DNA from: Paludibacterium sp.
GTDB taxonomy: Bacteria; Pseudomonadota; Gammaproteobacteria; Burkholderiales; Chromobacteriaceae
Assembly (NCBI RefSeq): GCF_019232825.1
Contig: NZ_JAFAND010000117.1
Span: forward strand, 1 to 64,000
Reading direction: 5' to 3'
DNA: 64,000 nt
Both the position numbers and the translations under genes were made by a program. Positions 7,580 to 14,678 of the stretch are shown piece by piece. The notes under the pieces were generated by a model, which did not search any database, was not told the DNA's origin, and worked only from the letters and a program-made list of their open reading frames with translations. Numbering within the stretch: the first letter of the stretch is position 1; each line of letters begins with the position of its first letter.

Positions 7580-8524
7580 CTACTCCCTGGGTAAATGGGG
7601 ACTGGCTCCTTCGATATCGTGGTCAGACCGGATGATATGGCTGCCCGGCGCCACACTGTGCGTCAGACGGACATTGCTGCCGATACTGGACCCCTGACCG
7701 ATGGTGATGCGGCCAAGCACCGTCGCGCCGGCGTAAATCACCACCCCGTCTTCTACCACCGGATGGCGAGGCAACCCCTTGACCAGCTCTCCGGTTTCAT
7801 TCACTGAGAAGCGCTTGGTACCGAGAATCACGCCCTGGTACATGCGCACATTGCGACCAATGATGGCGGTCTCACCAATCACCACACCGGTGCCATGATC
7901 AATAAAAAAACCGGGGCCGATGGTGGCCCCGGGATGGATATCGATACCGGTCAGACTATGAGCAATTTCGGTGATGATGCGGGCAACCAGCGGCGCACCC
8001 AGCCGATATAGCTGGTGGGCCAGCCGGTGATGAATGATGGCCAGAAACCCCGGATAGCACAGCAACACTTCATCAATGCTGTGCGCCGCAGGGTCCCCCT
8101 GATAAGCCGCCAGCGCATCTGCATCCAGCAGGGCCTTGAGCGCGGGAATCTGGCGGGCAAACTGGCCTACCAGTTGCCTGGCCGTCGGGTCTGGCTGACC
8201 CGCAGCCCCGGCAGTCAGGCGCCCGGCCAGCTCTCGGCCAACCTGCTCGCTTAAGCGATCCAGCACACTCGGCAAGGTCAGCGCCACATGCAGGTCCACC
8301 TCGTCCGCCGACAGTCCGGCCGGCCCCAGCCAGAGCGGAAACATCACGCCGGCCAGATCGCGCACCAGTGTCTGCAATACCTCTCGGGACGGATAAACCC
8401 GCGGTGCCTGTTGCGCAGAATGGGCGGCACACCAGGCCTGACGGGAAGTGCGCAACTCAGCCAGGACCTCATCCAGAGGCCAATGATCCTGAACCGGAAA
8501 CTGACTCTGAATGATCCCTTGCAT
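7580..8524 (-). CDS. epsC: Serine O-acetyltransferase, EpsC type, encapsulin-associated
   Basis: A 314-residue enzyme that acetylates L-serine from acetyl-CoA to O-acetylserine, the direct precursor of cysteine. An alpha-helical N-terminal part (about residues 15-190) is followed by a left-handed beta-helix of hexapeptide repeats. The beta-helix carries the FFIDHGTGVVIGE active-site stretch (His210) and a VVEDGVVIYAGATVLGRITIG run. It starts 9 bases after the rhodanese stop, so it belongs to the encapsulin operon. Serine acetyltransferases of this type recur beside family 2A encapsulins (family knowledge). It has no YYF cargo motif, so I expect it outside the shell. Confidence 0.92.
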   Translation of the reverse strand: MQGIIQSQFPVQDHWPLDEVLAELRTSRQAWCAAHSAQQAPRVYPSREVLQTLVRDLAGVMFPLWLGPAGLSADEVDLHVALTLPSVLDRLSEQVGRELAGRLTAGAAGQPDPTARQLVGQFARQIPALKALLDADALAAYQGDPAAHSIDEVLLCYPGFLAIIHHRLAHQLYRLGAPLVARIITEIAHSLTGIDIHPGATIGPGFFIDHGTGVVIGETAIIGRNVRMYQGVILGTKRFSVNETGELVKGLPRHPVVEDGVVIYAGATVLGRITIGQGSSIGSNVRLTHSVAPGSHIIRSDHDIEGASPHLPRE

Positions 8525-8533
8525 TGATCGCCC

Positions 8534-9064
8534 TCAGTCTTGAATCCAGGGTAAATGCCAGTGGCGCCAGCCACCCAGCGCACCGCGTTGCTGGTGCTCG
8601 TCCAGATCGCCCTCGAAGCCTTCGGTCACGTTGTAGACCTGGCCAAACCCGGCCTTGGTCGCAGCGGCAGCCGCGGCATGTGAACGTTTGCCACTGCGGC
8701 ACAGCAGCACCAGCGGTTCATTTTTACTACCGGCCTTGCTTTCCAGCTCACGCAAAAAGCGCGGGTTGGTCGACAGACTGCTGCCAATTTGCCATGGCAC
8801 ATTGCTCACGCCCGGAACCCGGCCGACATAACGCAACTCTTCAGGCGTTCGCACATCAATCAGCACGACGGCCCCCTGTTCGAACAACGACCAGGCCTCC
8901 TGTGGCGTCAAACTGCCGGCATAGGGCAGCCCATCCGCCTGCCCGCGTTGTCGGGCCTGCTGCAAAAGTTGTACTGCTTCGCTCACGATATCGGTCTCGC
9001 CCGGATCGATGGGCAAGTCGGGGGAAACCCGCGAAGGGTTTCCGGAAAGAGAGATCTGGGCCAT
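8534..9064 (-). CDS. Rhodanese-domain sulfurtransferase of the encapsulin operon
   Basis: A 176-residue single-domain rhodanese, first gene of the encapsulin operon. An N-terminal extension of about 45 residues precedes the rhodanese domain (about 50-165). The domain has VVLIDVRTPEEL and the active-site loop LLCRSGKRS with Cys122, which would carry sulfane sulfur. The longer ORF in the track begins at 9094, but a GGAG site stands 6 bases before the ATG at 9064, which I chose. The extension has no YYF motif like the desulfurase. The likely role is moving or accepting sulfur from the desulfurase; its acceptor is unknown. Confidence 0.9.
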   Translation of the reverse strand: MAQISLSGNPSRVSPDLPIDPGETDIVSEAVQLLQQARQRGQADGLPYAGSLTPQEAWSLFEQGAVVLIDVRTPEELRYVGRVPGVSNVPWQIGSSLSTNPRFLRELESKAGSKNEPLVLLCRSGKRSHAAAAAATKAGFGQVYNVTEGFEGDLDEHQQRGALGGWRHWHLPWIQD

Positions 9065-9373
9065 GTCTGCTCCTGTGCTTATCCACGTTGGCAAGAAGAC
9101 TATAGCCGAGGCCTAATAGACCGTGAACGAATCAAAAATGCATTACTTAGCACCAATAGAGATATAAAACCTTGAAGAAGCAACCAATAATATGCCAAAT
9201 ATATATCGCACACAACGCTAGACTGAGATGGATTAGTGTTGAACTGAATCACCCCTTTTTCCTAAGCACAGGTCGTGTCTGGATTTCTGTGTAAACCCGC
9301 CGTGCAAGAGCCATGTCTCGATCGGCAGCTCTGGCCGAATAACAGACCCTCGCTCCAGCCCAAAATCACGCGA
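9065..9373 (-). promoter_or_regulatory. Promoter region of the encapsulin operon
   Basis: About 309 bases without a gene. The stretch 9110-9245 is markedly AT-rich (TAATATGCCAAATATATAT on the plus strand) within a GC-rich genome. It lies directly upstream of the rhodanese gene, so it should hold the operon promoter. I could not find a convincing -35/-10 pair with normal spacing. AT-rich DNA of this kind is compatible with a CysB-like activator, but this is only a suggestion. Bases 9250-9373 carry the 3' flank of the cupin gene with nothing recognisable. Confidence 0.4.
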
Positions 9374-9685
9374 TCAAACACTCCCCTCACGCTCAATCAC
9401 CAAAATCCGCGCTTCGCCGCGCGGATGCGCGACATGCTCGCAACCCACCCCGGCGTAAAACACATCACCCACTTCCAGCGTCACGACTTGCTCGATACCA
9501 GACTCGCGATAATGCATGTCGACCGTGCCGTCGAGCACCGCAAACACCTCGTCGCCATCGTTGACGTGCCATTTGTACGGTTGGTCGGTCCAGTGCAGGC
9601 GGGTCGTGGTCCCGTTCATGTTGGCGATATCGACAGCGCCCCAGGCGCGCGCGGCGGTGAAATCCTTGCTGCGAATAACCTTCAT
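9374..9685 (-). CDS. Small cupin-domain protein
   Basis: A 103-residue single-domain cupin. A conserved beta-barrel pattern is visible: KWHVNDGDEVFAVLDGTVDM, with motif 1 His and Glu, then LEVGDVFYAGVGCEHVAHP, with the motif 2 His. It probably binds a metal ion through these His/Glu residues. The substrate is unknown, since small cupins range from isomerases to binding proteins. It lies alone upstream of the encapsulin operon on the same strand, separated by more than 300 bases, so co-regulation is not implied. Confidence 0.8.
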   Translation of the reverse strand: MKVIRSKDFTAARAWGAVDIANMNGTTTRLHWTDQPYKWHVNDGDEVFAVLDGTVDMHYRESGIEQVVTLEVGDVFYAGVGCEHVAHPRGEARILVIEREGSV

Positions 9686-9756
9686 GGATGGTCGCTCGTG
9701 AAGTGGTGGTGGATTCAGCGATGTTTGGCAGCCCTTCGCGTCGTCAACGTCAGGCT

Positions 9757-9880
9757 AAGAACCTCTAACAGAACACATTTCGCGGTTGGGTAGCGTGCGT
9801 TCGCGAAGCAACGCACGGCCTGTGGGCTCGCGCAAGACGTGCATTGCCTGCGGCGAATGCACACTACAAAACCTGAGCGG
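9757..9880. repeat. Dispersed two-palindrome intergenic repeat, copy 1
   Basis: About 120 bases made of two adjacent palindromes: GTGCGTT/AACGCAC (9795-9801, 9810-9816) and GTGCATT/AATGCAC (9839-9845, 9856-9862). It is flanked by AACCTCTAACAGAACACAT and ACTACAAAACCT. It matches, in reverse complement, the copy at 20421-20540 almost base for base over long stretches. It carries no ORF. The rest of the 9686-10084 gap holds a further hairpin and nothing coding. Confidence 0.85.
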
Positions 9881-9967
9881 ATGCCGGTCAGGCGCATGGT
9901 ATGCATGAGGCGCTGCTGTTGGGATGGCTAACGAAGCGCCCCACCATCAATCTTCTTGGCGAGGGAT

Positions 9968-9997
9968 GGCGGGTTGTCGCTTCGCGCCGAACCCGCC
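9968..9997. repeat. Short intergenic inverted repeat
   Basis: GGCGGGTT and AACCCGCC arms flank GTCGCTTCGCGCCG and are followed by CTACAAAAC. The layout (palindrome with a TTCGCG-type loop next to CTAC) resembles half of the dispersed two-palindrome repeats in this window, so it is probably a related single unit. Confidence 0.55.
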
Positions 9998-10084
9998 CTA
10001 CAAAACTGGCATCCCCCACGTTGCCAAGCCGAGAAATCGTCACCGGTTCCTCGGCGCCGGCCAGGGAGGATGTCAGTCAATGCA

Positions 10085-10819
10085 TTACAGCGAAGGCATC
10101 GTGTAGCCTTCGATTTTGGCGGCATTAACCAGGCTGCTCAGGTACTGATGCATCATTTTGCTGCCCGCCATCTTGGTCAGGTATTGCTGCAACTGTTCCT
10201 TGACGTCATCAAAACTGATCTGTTCGCCCGCGTGGCGCTCGTTGACCTGGATGATGTGGAACCCGAACTGGGTCTGAACGAGCTGCGGGTTGATCTGGCC
10301 GGCATCGGTGCTGAAAACGGCCTGTTCAAATTCCGGAACCATTTGGCCACGGCCAAAGCGGCCAAGGTTGCCGCCCTGTTTGCCCGACGGGCAGGAGGAA
10401 TGCTGTTCAGCCAGCGAGGCGAACAGCGACGGTCGGGCTTGGACTTCGCTCAGCACGCCTTCGGCCTTGGACTTGGTCAGCATGTTGGACAGCTCGTCGC
10501 CGCCGGTCAGCGGGAACAGGATGTGGCTGGCCACGGCGGATTCGCCGCTGTTGAACCGTTCCGGATATTGCTCGTAAAACGCGCGGCAGGTGGCTTCATC
10601 CACCGGCTCGACTTGAATTTCCTTTTCCATCAGCGCGCCAATGGCTTCGCTGACATTGCTGGTGTCTAGACCTTCGGCACGGGCCTTTTGCAGCAACAGT
10701 TCACGCAGGATCAGTTCCTGGATGATGGCCTCGCGCGGCTCGGGGGCCTCGGCATTGTGGTTCTGCTCAGCCTGGATCATCTCTTCGGTGATTTCGACGC
10801 CGTTAACGAGAATGGACAT
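10085..10819 (-). CDS. Parvulin-type (PpiC) peptidylprolyl isomerase
   Basis: A 244-residue protein with an N-terminal helical region (about 1-85, SurA/PpiC-like, with LRELLLQKARAEGLD) and a parvulin domain (about 93-205). Recognisable parvulin blocks are VASHILFP, GGNLGRFGRGQMVPEFEQAVF and FGFHIIQVNER. It would catalyse cis-trans isomerisation of prolyl bonds and may act as a chaperone. There is no signal peptide or membrane anchor, so a cytoplasmic location is likely, unlike SurA or PpiD. It is a single gene with its own upstream region of about 190 bases. Confidence 0.88.
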   Translation of the reverse strand: MSILVNGVEITEEMIQAEQNHNAEAPEPREAIIQELILRELLLQKARAEGLDTSNVSEAIGALMEKEIQVEPVDEATCRAFYEQYPERFNSGESAVASHILFPLTGGDELSNMLTKSKAEGVLSEVQARPSLFASLAEQHSSCPSGKQGGNLGRFGRGQMVPEFEQAVFSTDAGQINPQLVQTQFGFHIIQVNERHAGEQISFDDVKEQLQQYLTKMAGSKMMHQYLSSLVNAAKIEGYTMPSL

Positions 10820-11010
10820 GTGATTTTCCTGAATGAAAGGTTGGTACGCTGCAAGGGTACACGGCGTGTTGAATGAACGGAATAAATGAAGCCAATGCGG
10901 CGAATGTCAAGAGGGCGGGGGCGATGCAGCACAAGGTTTCATTTATGCAAGAATCCAGATCACGGTGTGGATCTGCGCTTAACCCACACCTCAAAACCCT
11001 CGCCCTACCC

Positions 11011-11418
11011 TTACGCCCCGCCCTGCTTTTTGGGGAGTTCGGGGTTCATCACGTCCCATGTCGCGGCGCTGGCGACGTGAAAATCCAGCATGGGCACGTA
11101 GCGCGCGCTGTCGTTGAGCGTGCCGGCCTTGATGCCCAGCAGGCCGGGAAGGTGGCTGAATTTGGCGAACAACTGCGAGCCGCAATGTGGGCAGAAACCT
11201 CTGCTGTGGGTATTGCCGCTATCGGCCGTTGAGGCGAAATACTTGGCCTCGCCGGAAATCACCACGTCTTTTTCCGGGAAAACCATGGCGGGCACAAACG
11301 CGCTGCCCGACGTTCTTTGGCAGTCTTTGCAGTGGCAATTCCCCGCAAAGACCGGGTCGACATCGACCGAATAGTGGATGCCGCCACAAAGGCACTGGCC
11401 AGCGTATTTTGAACGCAC
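11011..11418 (-). CDS. GFA/CENP-V-family zinc-binding protein
   Basis: A 135-residue member of the glutathione-dependent formaldehyde-activating (GFA) family. Zinc-ligand clusters are CLCGGIHY, CHCKDCQRTSG and CPHCGSQLF. Members bind zinc, and some use glutathione adducts; the specific substrate is unknown. The track begins at 11493 with a non-family N-terminus. A GTG at 11418 follows a GGAG site at good spacing, gives the normal family length and avoids overlap with the next gene, so I use it. It sits in tandem with the DUF2789 gene. Confidence 0.85.
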   Translation of the reverse strand: MRSKYAGQCLCGGIHYSVDVDPVFAGNCHCKDCQRTSGSAFVPAMVFPEKDVVISGEAKYFASTADSGNTHSRGFCPHCGSQLFAKFSHLPGLLGIKAGTLNDSARYVPMLDFHVASAATWDVMNPELPKKQGGA

Positions 11419-11447
11419 AGATTGCTCCGCGAGGGATGATGACGGCG

Positions 11448-11678
11448 TCAGCCTGCCAGCAAATTGGCCAATTCGTCCACCGCTTCCGCCCATTCGGCGT
11501 CGTCATCCAGCGCCTGTTTCAAGAAGGCGGACTGGGCGGCGGTCCAAAATGGCGCGTCGTGGATGCGCGTTTCGCGCGGCAGTGGGTGGCTGACGATGAA
11601 GGCGCGGATGGCGCCGATTTCAGCAGGCAGGCCCAGTTGGCTGAACAGGCTGGGCAGATCGTGGCGGCTGGTATCCAT
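11448..11678 (-). CDS. DUF2789 family small protein
   Basis: A 76-residue protein matching the DUF2789 family: it starts MDTSRHDLPSLFSQLGLP and contains the conserved FWTAAQSAFLKQALDDDAEWAE block. It is acidic, probably helical and cytoplasmic. No function is established for the family. It is followed 29 bases later by the GFA-family gene on the same strand, so the two may be co-transcribed. Confidence 0.8.
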   Translation of the reverse strand: MDTSRHDLPSLFSQLGLPAEIGAIRAFIVSHPLPRETRIHDAPFWTAAQSAFLKQALDDDAEWAEAVDELANLLAG

Positions 11679-11739
11679 GGATCACACTCCGAGGGTATCC
11701 AGTCCAGCATAGACCGCGTCGCGCCCAGCCTACAAACCG

Positions 11740-12174
11740 TCAGGCGTAGGTGTCCACCCCAGTGGTGCCGGTGGTGCCGCCCGTGTCCGACGTGGCGGCC
11801 GTGCTGGTGGCGGTGCCGGCGTCGTTTTGATTATTGGCATTGGCGGTGGCATGAGTGCCCGTTTTGCCGCTTTGTGTCCGTTGGGTTTTCTTGCGTTGGC
11901 TTTGTTGTGCCTTTTGTTGCTGCAATTGGCTCAATTGCTTGTTCAACGCTTCGATCTGCTTTTTGATTTGCTGCAGCTGTTTCTCCAGCGTGGTTTTATC
12001 CGTCGCGCTGCTGCTGCTCGTGCTGCTACTACTGGAGGCGTTGATCTCTTGCGTCAGCGTGATTTCCGACGACTGCAACGTGCTGATCTGGCTTTGTATC
12101 GCCTGAATTTGCGCGTCGAGCGCGCTGCTGTTGTTGCTGCTGCCAGTCGATGCGCTCACGGTTTGGATATTCAT
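11740..12174 (-). CDS. FlxA-like coiled-coil protein
   Basis: A 144-residue low-complexity protein. Ser/Asn-rich stretches flank a heptad-like coiled coil (LEKQLQQIKKQIEALNKQLSQLQQQ) followed by a Thr/Gly/Ala-rich tail. This fits the FlxA-like family, a flagellum-regulated protein of unclear function in enterics. The ORF track begins at 12210, but an AAGGAG site stands 6 bases before the ATG at 12174. It is remote from the flagellar cluster at 39-52 kb. Composition bias makes the family assignment moderate. Confidence 0.7.
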   Translation of the reverse strand: MNIQTVSASTGSSNNSSALDAQIQAIQSQISTLQSSEITLTQEINASSSSSTSSSSATDKTTLEKQLQQIKKQIEALNKQLSQLQQQKAQQSQRKKTQRTQSGKTGTHATANANNQNDAGTATSTAATSDTGGTTGTTGVDTYA

Positions 12175-12313
12175 GACCTGCTCCTTTTTGATCGATGACT
12201 CTCCTTTCATCGGCGGTGCAAATCATTTCTATGGTGACTTTACCTATTTTTACCATGAGAACAGCCGAAGAAAGGCCTGACATCTCCTAGGCATCGCTGT
12301 CAGCCAGAATTTG

Positions 12314-12349
12314 TTTCGTTTATTTCGCTTGTTTCGCTTATTTCGTTTA
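12314..12349. repeat. Four tandem 9-bp repeats
   Basis: Four consecutive 9-base units: TTTCGTTTA, TTTCGCTTG, TTTCGCTTA, TTTCGTTTA. Read on the minus strand they would encode Asn-Lys-Arg repeats, but no supported gene covers them. They lie about 120 bases upstream of the antitoxin gene in its likely promoter region. Their number could vary by slippage. Confidence 0.85.
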
Positions 12350-12467
12350 TCTATACTCGCAACGTAATGAAGAAATGCCATACATGGCACCGCACCAGCA
12401 CCACGAAAGGCTAGCCCCAATGAACGGATGCGGGACAACGCAATCGAAGACACACCGAGACGAGATA

Positions 12468-12926
12468 ATGAACATGACAGTCAAACCCGACCTGCCGACA
12501 GAGGCCGAAGTAACCCTAGCCAAGGAAAGTAGCCGCCTACTTTCTCTGTATCTCAGCAGCCAGGAAGAAGCTCAGTCAATTCGGGTCATCGATCAAGCAG
12601 GAGAGCATGAAGCAGTACAAGTGCCGACAGCCGCCTATCGCCTGCTGATCGATATCCTGGCACAGATGGCTCAAGGTAATGCGGTAAGCCTTATCCCCGT
12701 TCATGCTGAGCTGACAACCCAAGAGGCGGCCGACATGCTCAATGTTTCACGTCCGTATCTGGTCAAATTGCTGGATGGTGGGGACATTCCCTTTCACAAG
12801 GTGGGAACGCACCGGCGCGTGTGTTACCAAGATCTAGCGCAGTACAAAAACCGGATCGATACGGAGCGATTGAAAGCCTTAGAGGAGCTGTCGGCCCAAG
12901 CACAAGAATTGAATATGGGCTATTAA
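12468..12926 (+). CDS. Antitoxin with excisionase/MerR-type helix-turn-helix
   Basis: A 152-residue protein with a C-terminal excisionase-family helix-turn-helix (LTTQEAADMLNVSRPYLVKLLDGGDIPFHKVGTHRRV). The N-terminal helical part probably serves dimerisation. Such proteins pair with PIN-domain toxins, and the next gene begins with the matching toxin N-terminus one base after this stop. The track start at 12375 lies too far upstream; the ATG at 12468 after GACGAGAT is preferred. As an antitoxin it would repress its own promoter. It appears intact although the toxin is not. Confidence 0.82.
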   Translation: MNMTVKPDLPTEAEVTLAKESSRLLSLYLSSQEEAQSIRVIDQAGEHEAVQVPTAAYRLLIDILAQMAQGNAVSLIPVHAELTTQEAADMLNVSRPYLVKLLDGGDIPFHKVGTHRRVCYQDLAQYKNRIDTERLKALEELSAQAQELNMGY

Positions 12927-13151
12927 ATGACCAGTTTCTCGGCGGTGTACGACGCATGTGTCCTTTACCCTGCGCCCTTACGCGACCTGTTGATGCATCT
13001 GGCAATGACAGATTTATACCGAGCAAAGTGGACCGAACGGATACACGATGTGTGGATCAGGAATGTACTACTACACCGCCAAGATCTGACCACTGCGCAA
13101 TTGCAACGCACTCGCACACTCACTCAGTCTGAATGGGCAAGAGCCTTCTAA
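12927..13151 (+). pseudogene. Truncated PIN-domain toxin
   Basis: A 74-residue ORF whose first 60 or so residues match the start of PIN-domain ribonuclease toxins (FSAVYDACVLYPAPLRDLLM, then TDLYRAKWTERIHD). The first conserved acidic residue is present (VYDACV), but full-length toxins are about 180 residues. The protein ends in an unrelated tail (LTQSEWARAF), so the remaining active-site acids are missing. It should not be a working nuclease. It directly follows the intact antitoxin, leaving that as an orphan. A 3' deletion is the simplest explanation. Confidence 0.8.
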
Positions 13152-13223
13152 TGACACAAACACGAGTGTGGTATCGCTTTGCATTCTGTTGCACCCATTC
13201 CCACTTTTGCTATTCCAATAAAC

Positions 13224-13257
13224 AAAACCCCAAACCCAGCCAAGGGTTTGGGGTTTT
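13224..13257. terminator. Bidirectional terminator
   Basis: A strong stem AAAACCCCAAACCC/GGGTTTGGGGTTTT with loop AGCCAA, A-rich on one side and T-rich on the other. It can terminate the antitoxin/toxin-remnant transcript (+) and the RND efflux operon (-), which converge here. Confidence 0.85.
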
Positions 13258-13277
13258 GCTTTACCAGGCAAAACGGC

Positions 13278-14678
13278 TCAGGACCCGCCGCCGCCCAGCA
13301 CCTTGAACAAGGTGACGCGATTGCTCTCCTGCGACAGCTTCAGCGTAATCAGCTTCTGTTGCGCAGCATAGAGCGAGCGTTGCGAATCCAGCAGCGACAG
13401 GTAGCCGTCGATGCCCGCTTGGTAGCGCGCGTTCGACAGTTTGTAGCTGTTGGCGTTGGCGTCGGTCAGCCGTTGTTGCGCCGACAATTGCTCGCCCATG
13501 TTGGCGCGCACCGCCATGGCGTCGGCCGCTTCGCGGAACGCGGTCTGGATATCCTTCTGGTACTGCGCCACGTTGATGTCGCGCGTTACCTTGGCCGCGT
13601 CCAACGACGCCATCAGCGCGCCGCCGTTGAAGATCGGCAAGCTGATCTGCGGCACGAAGCTCCAAGTGCCGTTGCCGCCCTTGAACAACCGTCCCATGTC
13701 GTTGCTGGCGGAGCCGGCATTGGCGGTCAGCGTGATGCTGGGGAAGAACGCGGCGCGGGCGGCGCCGATATCGGCGTTGGCGGCCTTGAGCGCGTGCTCG
13801 TCGGCGCGCAGGTCGGGCCGCGCCAGCAGCACGTCGGACGACAGTCCGGACGGCAGCTCGGACAGCACCGCCGGGCCGTCGAACAGACCGCTTTGCGGCA
13901 GCAGGTTGTCGGCCAGCGGCGCGCCGACCAACAGCGTCAGTGCGTTTTGGTCTTGCGCCACCTGGCTGCGATAGCTGGCGGCGTCGACGCGGGCGCTATC
14001 GACCGTGGTTTGCGCCTGGCTCACGTCCAGTTGCGAGCCGATGCCGAACTGGAAGCGGCGCGCGATCAGTGCGTACGAGGTCTGCTGGCTGCCCAGGGTG
14101 TCCTCGGCCAGCTTCAGCTGTTCCTGGTCGGCGGCCAGCGTCAGCCAGGCGTTGACCACCTCGGCCACCAGGCTGATCTGGGTGGCGTTACGCGTTTCGG
14201 CACTCTGCAGGAAGGTCTCCCAAGCGGCGTCCTTCTGGTTCTGCAGTTTGCCGAACAAGTCGATTTCCCAGCTGCTGAAGCCGACGCCGGCGCTATAGCT
14301 GTGCGTCACGCGCGGCGTGCCGCCCGAGGTCAGGTCCTGTGCGGTCTGGGCATGCGTGCCGGCCGCGGTGGCGTTGATCGACGGCAGCAGGTCGGCGCGG
14401 GTAATGCCGTACTGGGCGCGCGCCTTGTCGATATTGAGCGCGGCGATGCGCAGGTCGCGGTTGTTGGCCAGCGCGGTCTCAACCACTTGCCGCAGGCGGG
14501 CGTCGTGGATGAAGGTGCGCCAGTCCAGCGCCAGCCGCTGGGCATCGGTCTGATGGCCATAGTCCGGCAAGGCGGCCGGCACCGGCGCCGCGGGGCGCTG
14601 GTAGTCCGGCGCCAACAGCGAGCTGCAGCCGGTCAGCAGGATGGCGGCAAGCGCCAAGGGCAGGATGCGCGGCATCAT
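13278..14678 (-). CDS. RND efflux outer-membrane lipoprotein (OprM/NodT family)
   Basis: A 466-residue outer-membrane channel of the TolC-like NodT family. It starts with a lipoprotein signal ([18 protein letters not shown], lipobox LTGC), and [10 protein letters not shown] is the usual mature N-terminus. Two repeats of the outer-membrane efflux domain follow. The ORF track runs on upstream to 15074 inside the pump gene; the true start is the ATGATG that overlaps the pump stop (TGA at 14675-14677), behind AAGGAG. It forms the exit duct of the tripartite pump and is the last gene of the operon. Confidence 0.93.
   Translation of the reverse strand: MMPRILPLALAAILLTGCSSLLAPDYQRPAAPVPAALPDYGHQTDAQRLALDWRTFIHDARLRQVVETALANNRDLRIAALNIDKARAQYGITRADLLPSINATAAGTHAQTAQDLTSGGTPRVTHSYSAGVGFSSWEIDLFGKLQNQKDAAWETFLQSAETRNATQISLVAEVVNAWLTLAADQEQLKLAEDTLGSQQTSYALIARRFQFGIGSQLDVSQAQTTVDSARVDAASYRSQVAQDQNALTLLVGAPLADNLLPQSGLFDGPAVLSELPSGLSSDVLLARPDLRADEHALKAANADIGAARAAFFPSITLTANAGSASNDMGRLFKGGNGTWSFVPQISLPIFNGGALMASLDAAKVTRDINVAQYQKDIQTAFREAADAMAVRANMGEQLSAQQRLTDANANSYKLSNARYQAGIDGYLSLLDSQRSLYAAQQKLITLKLSQESNRVTLFKVLGGGGS

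Noticed and set aside
12314-12349. Possible CRISPR array
   Set aside because: Units are only 9 bases with no spacers and no cas gene nearby. It is a simple tandem repeat.
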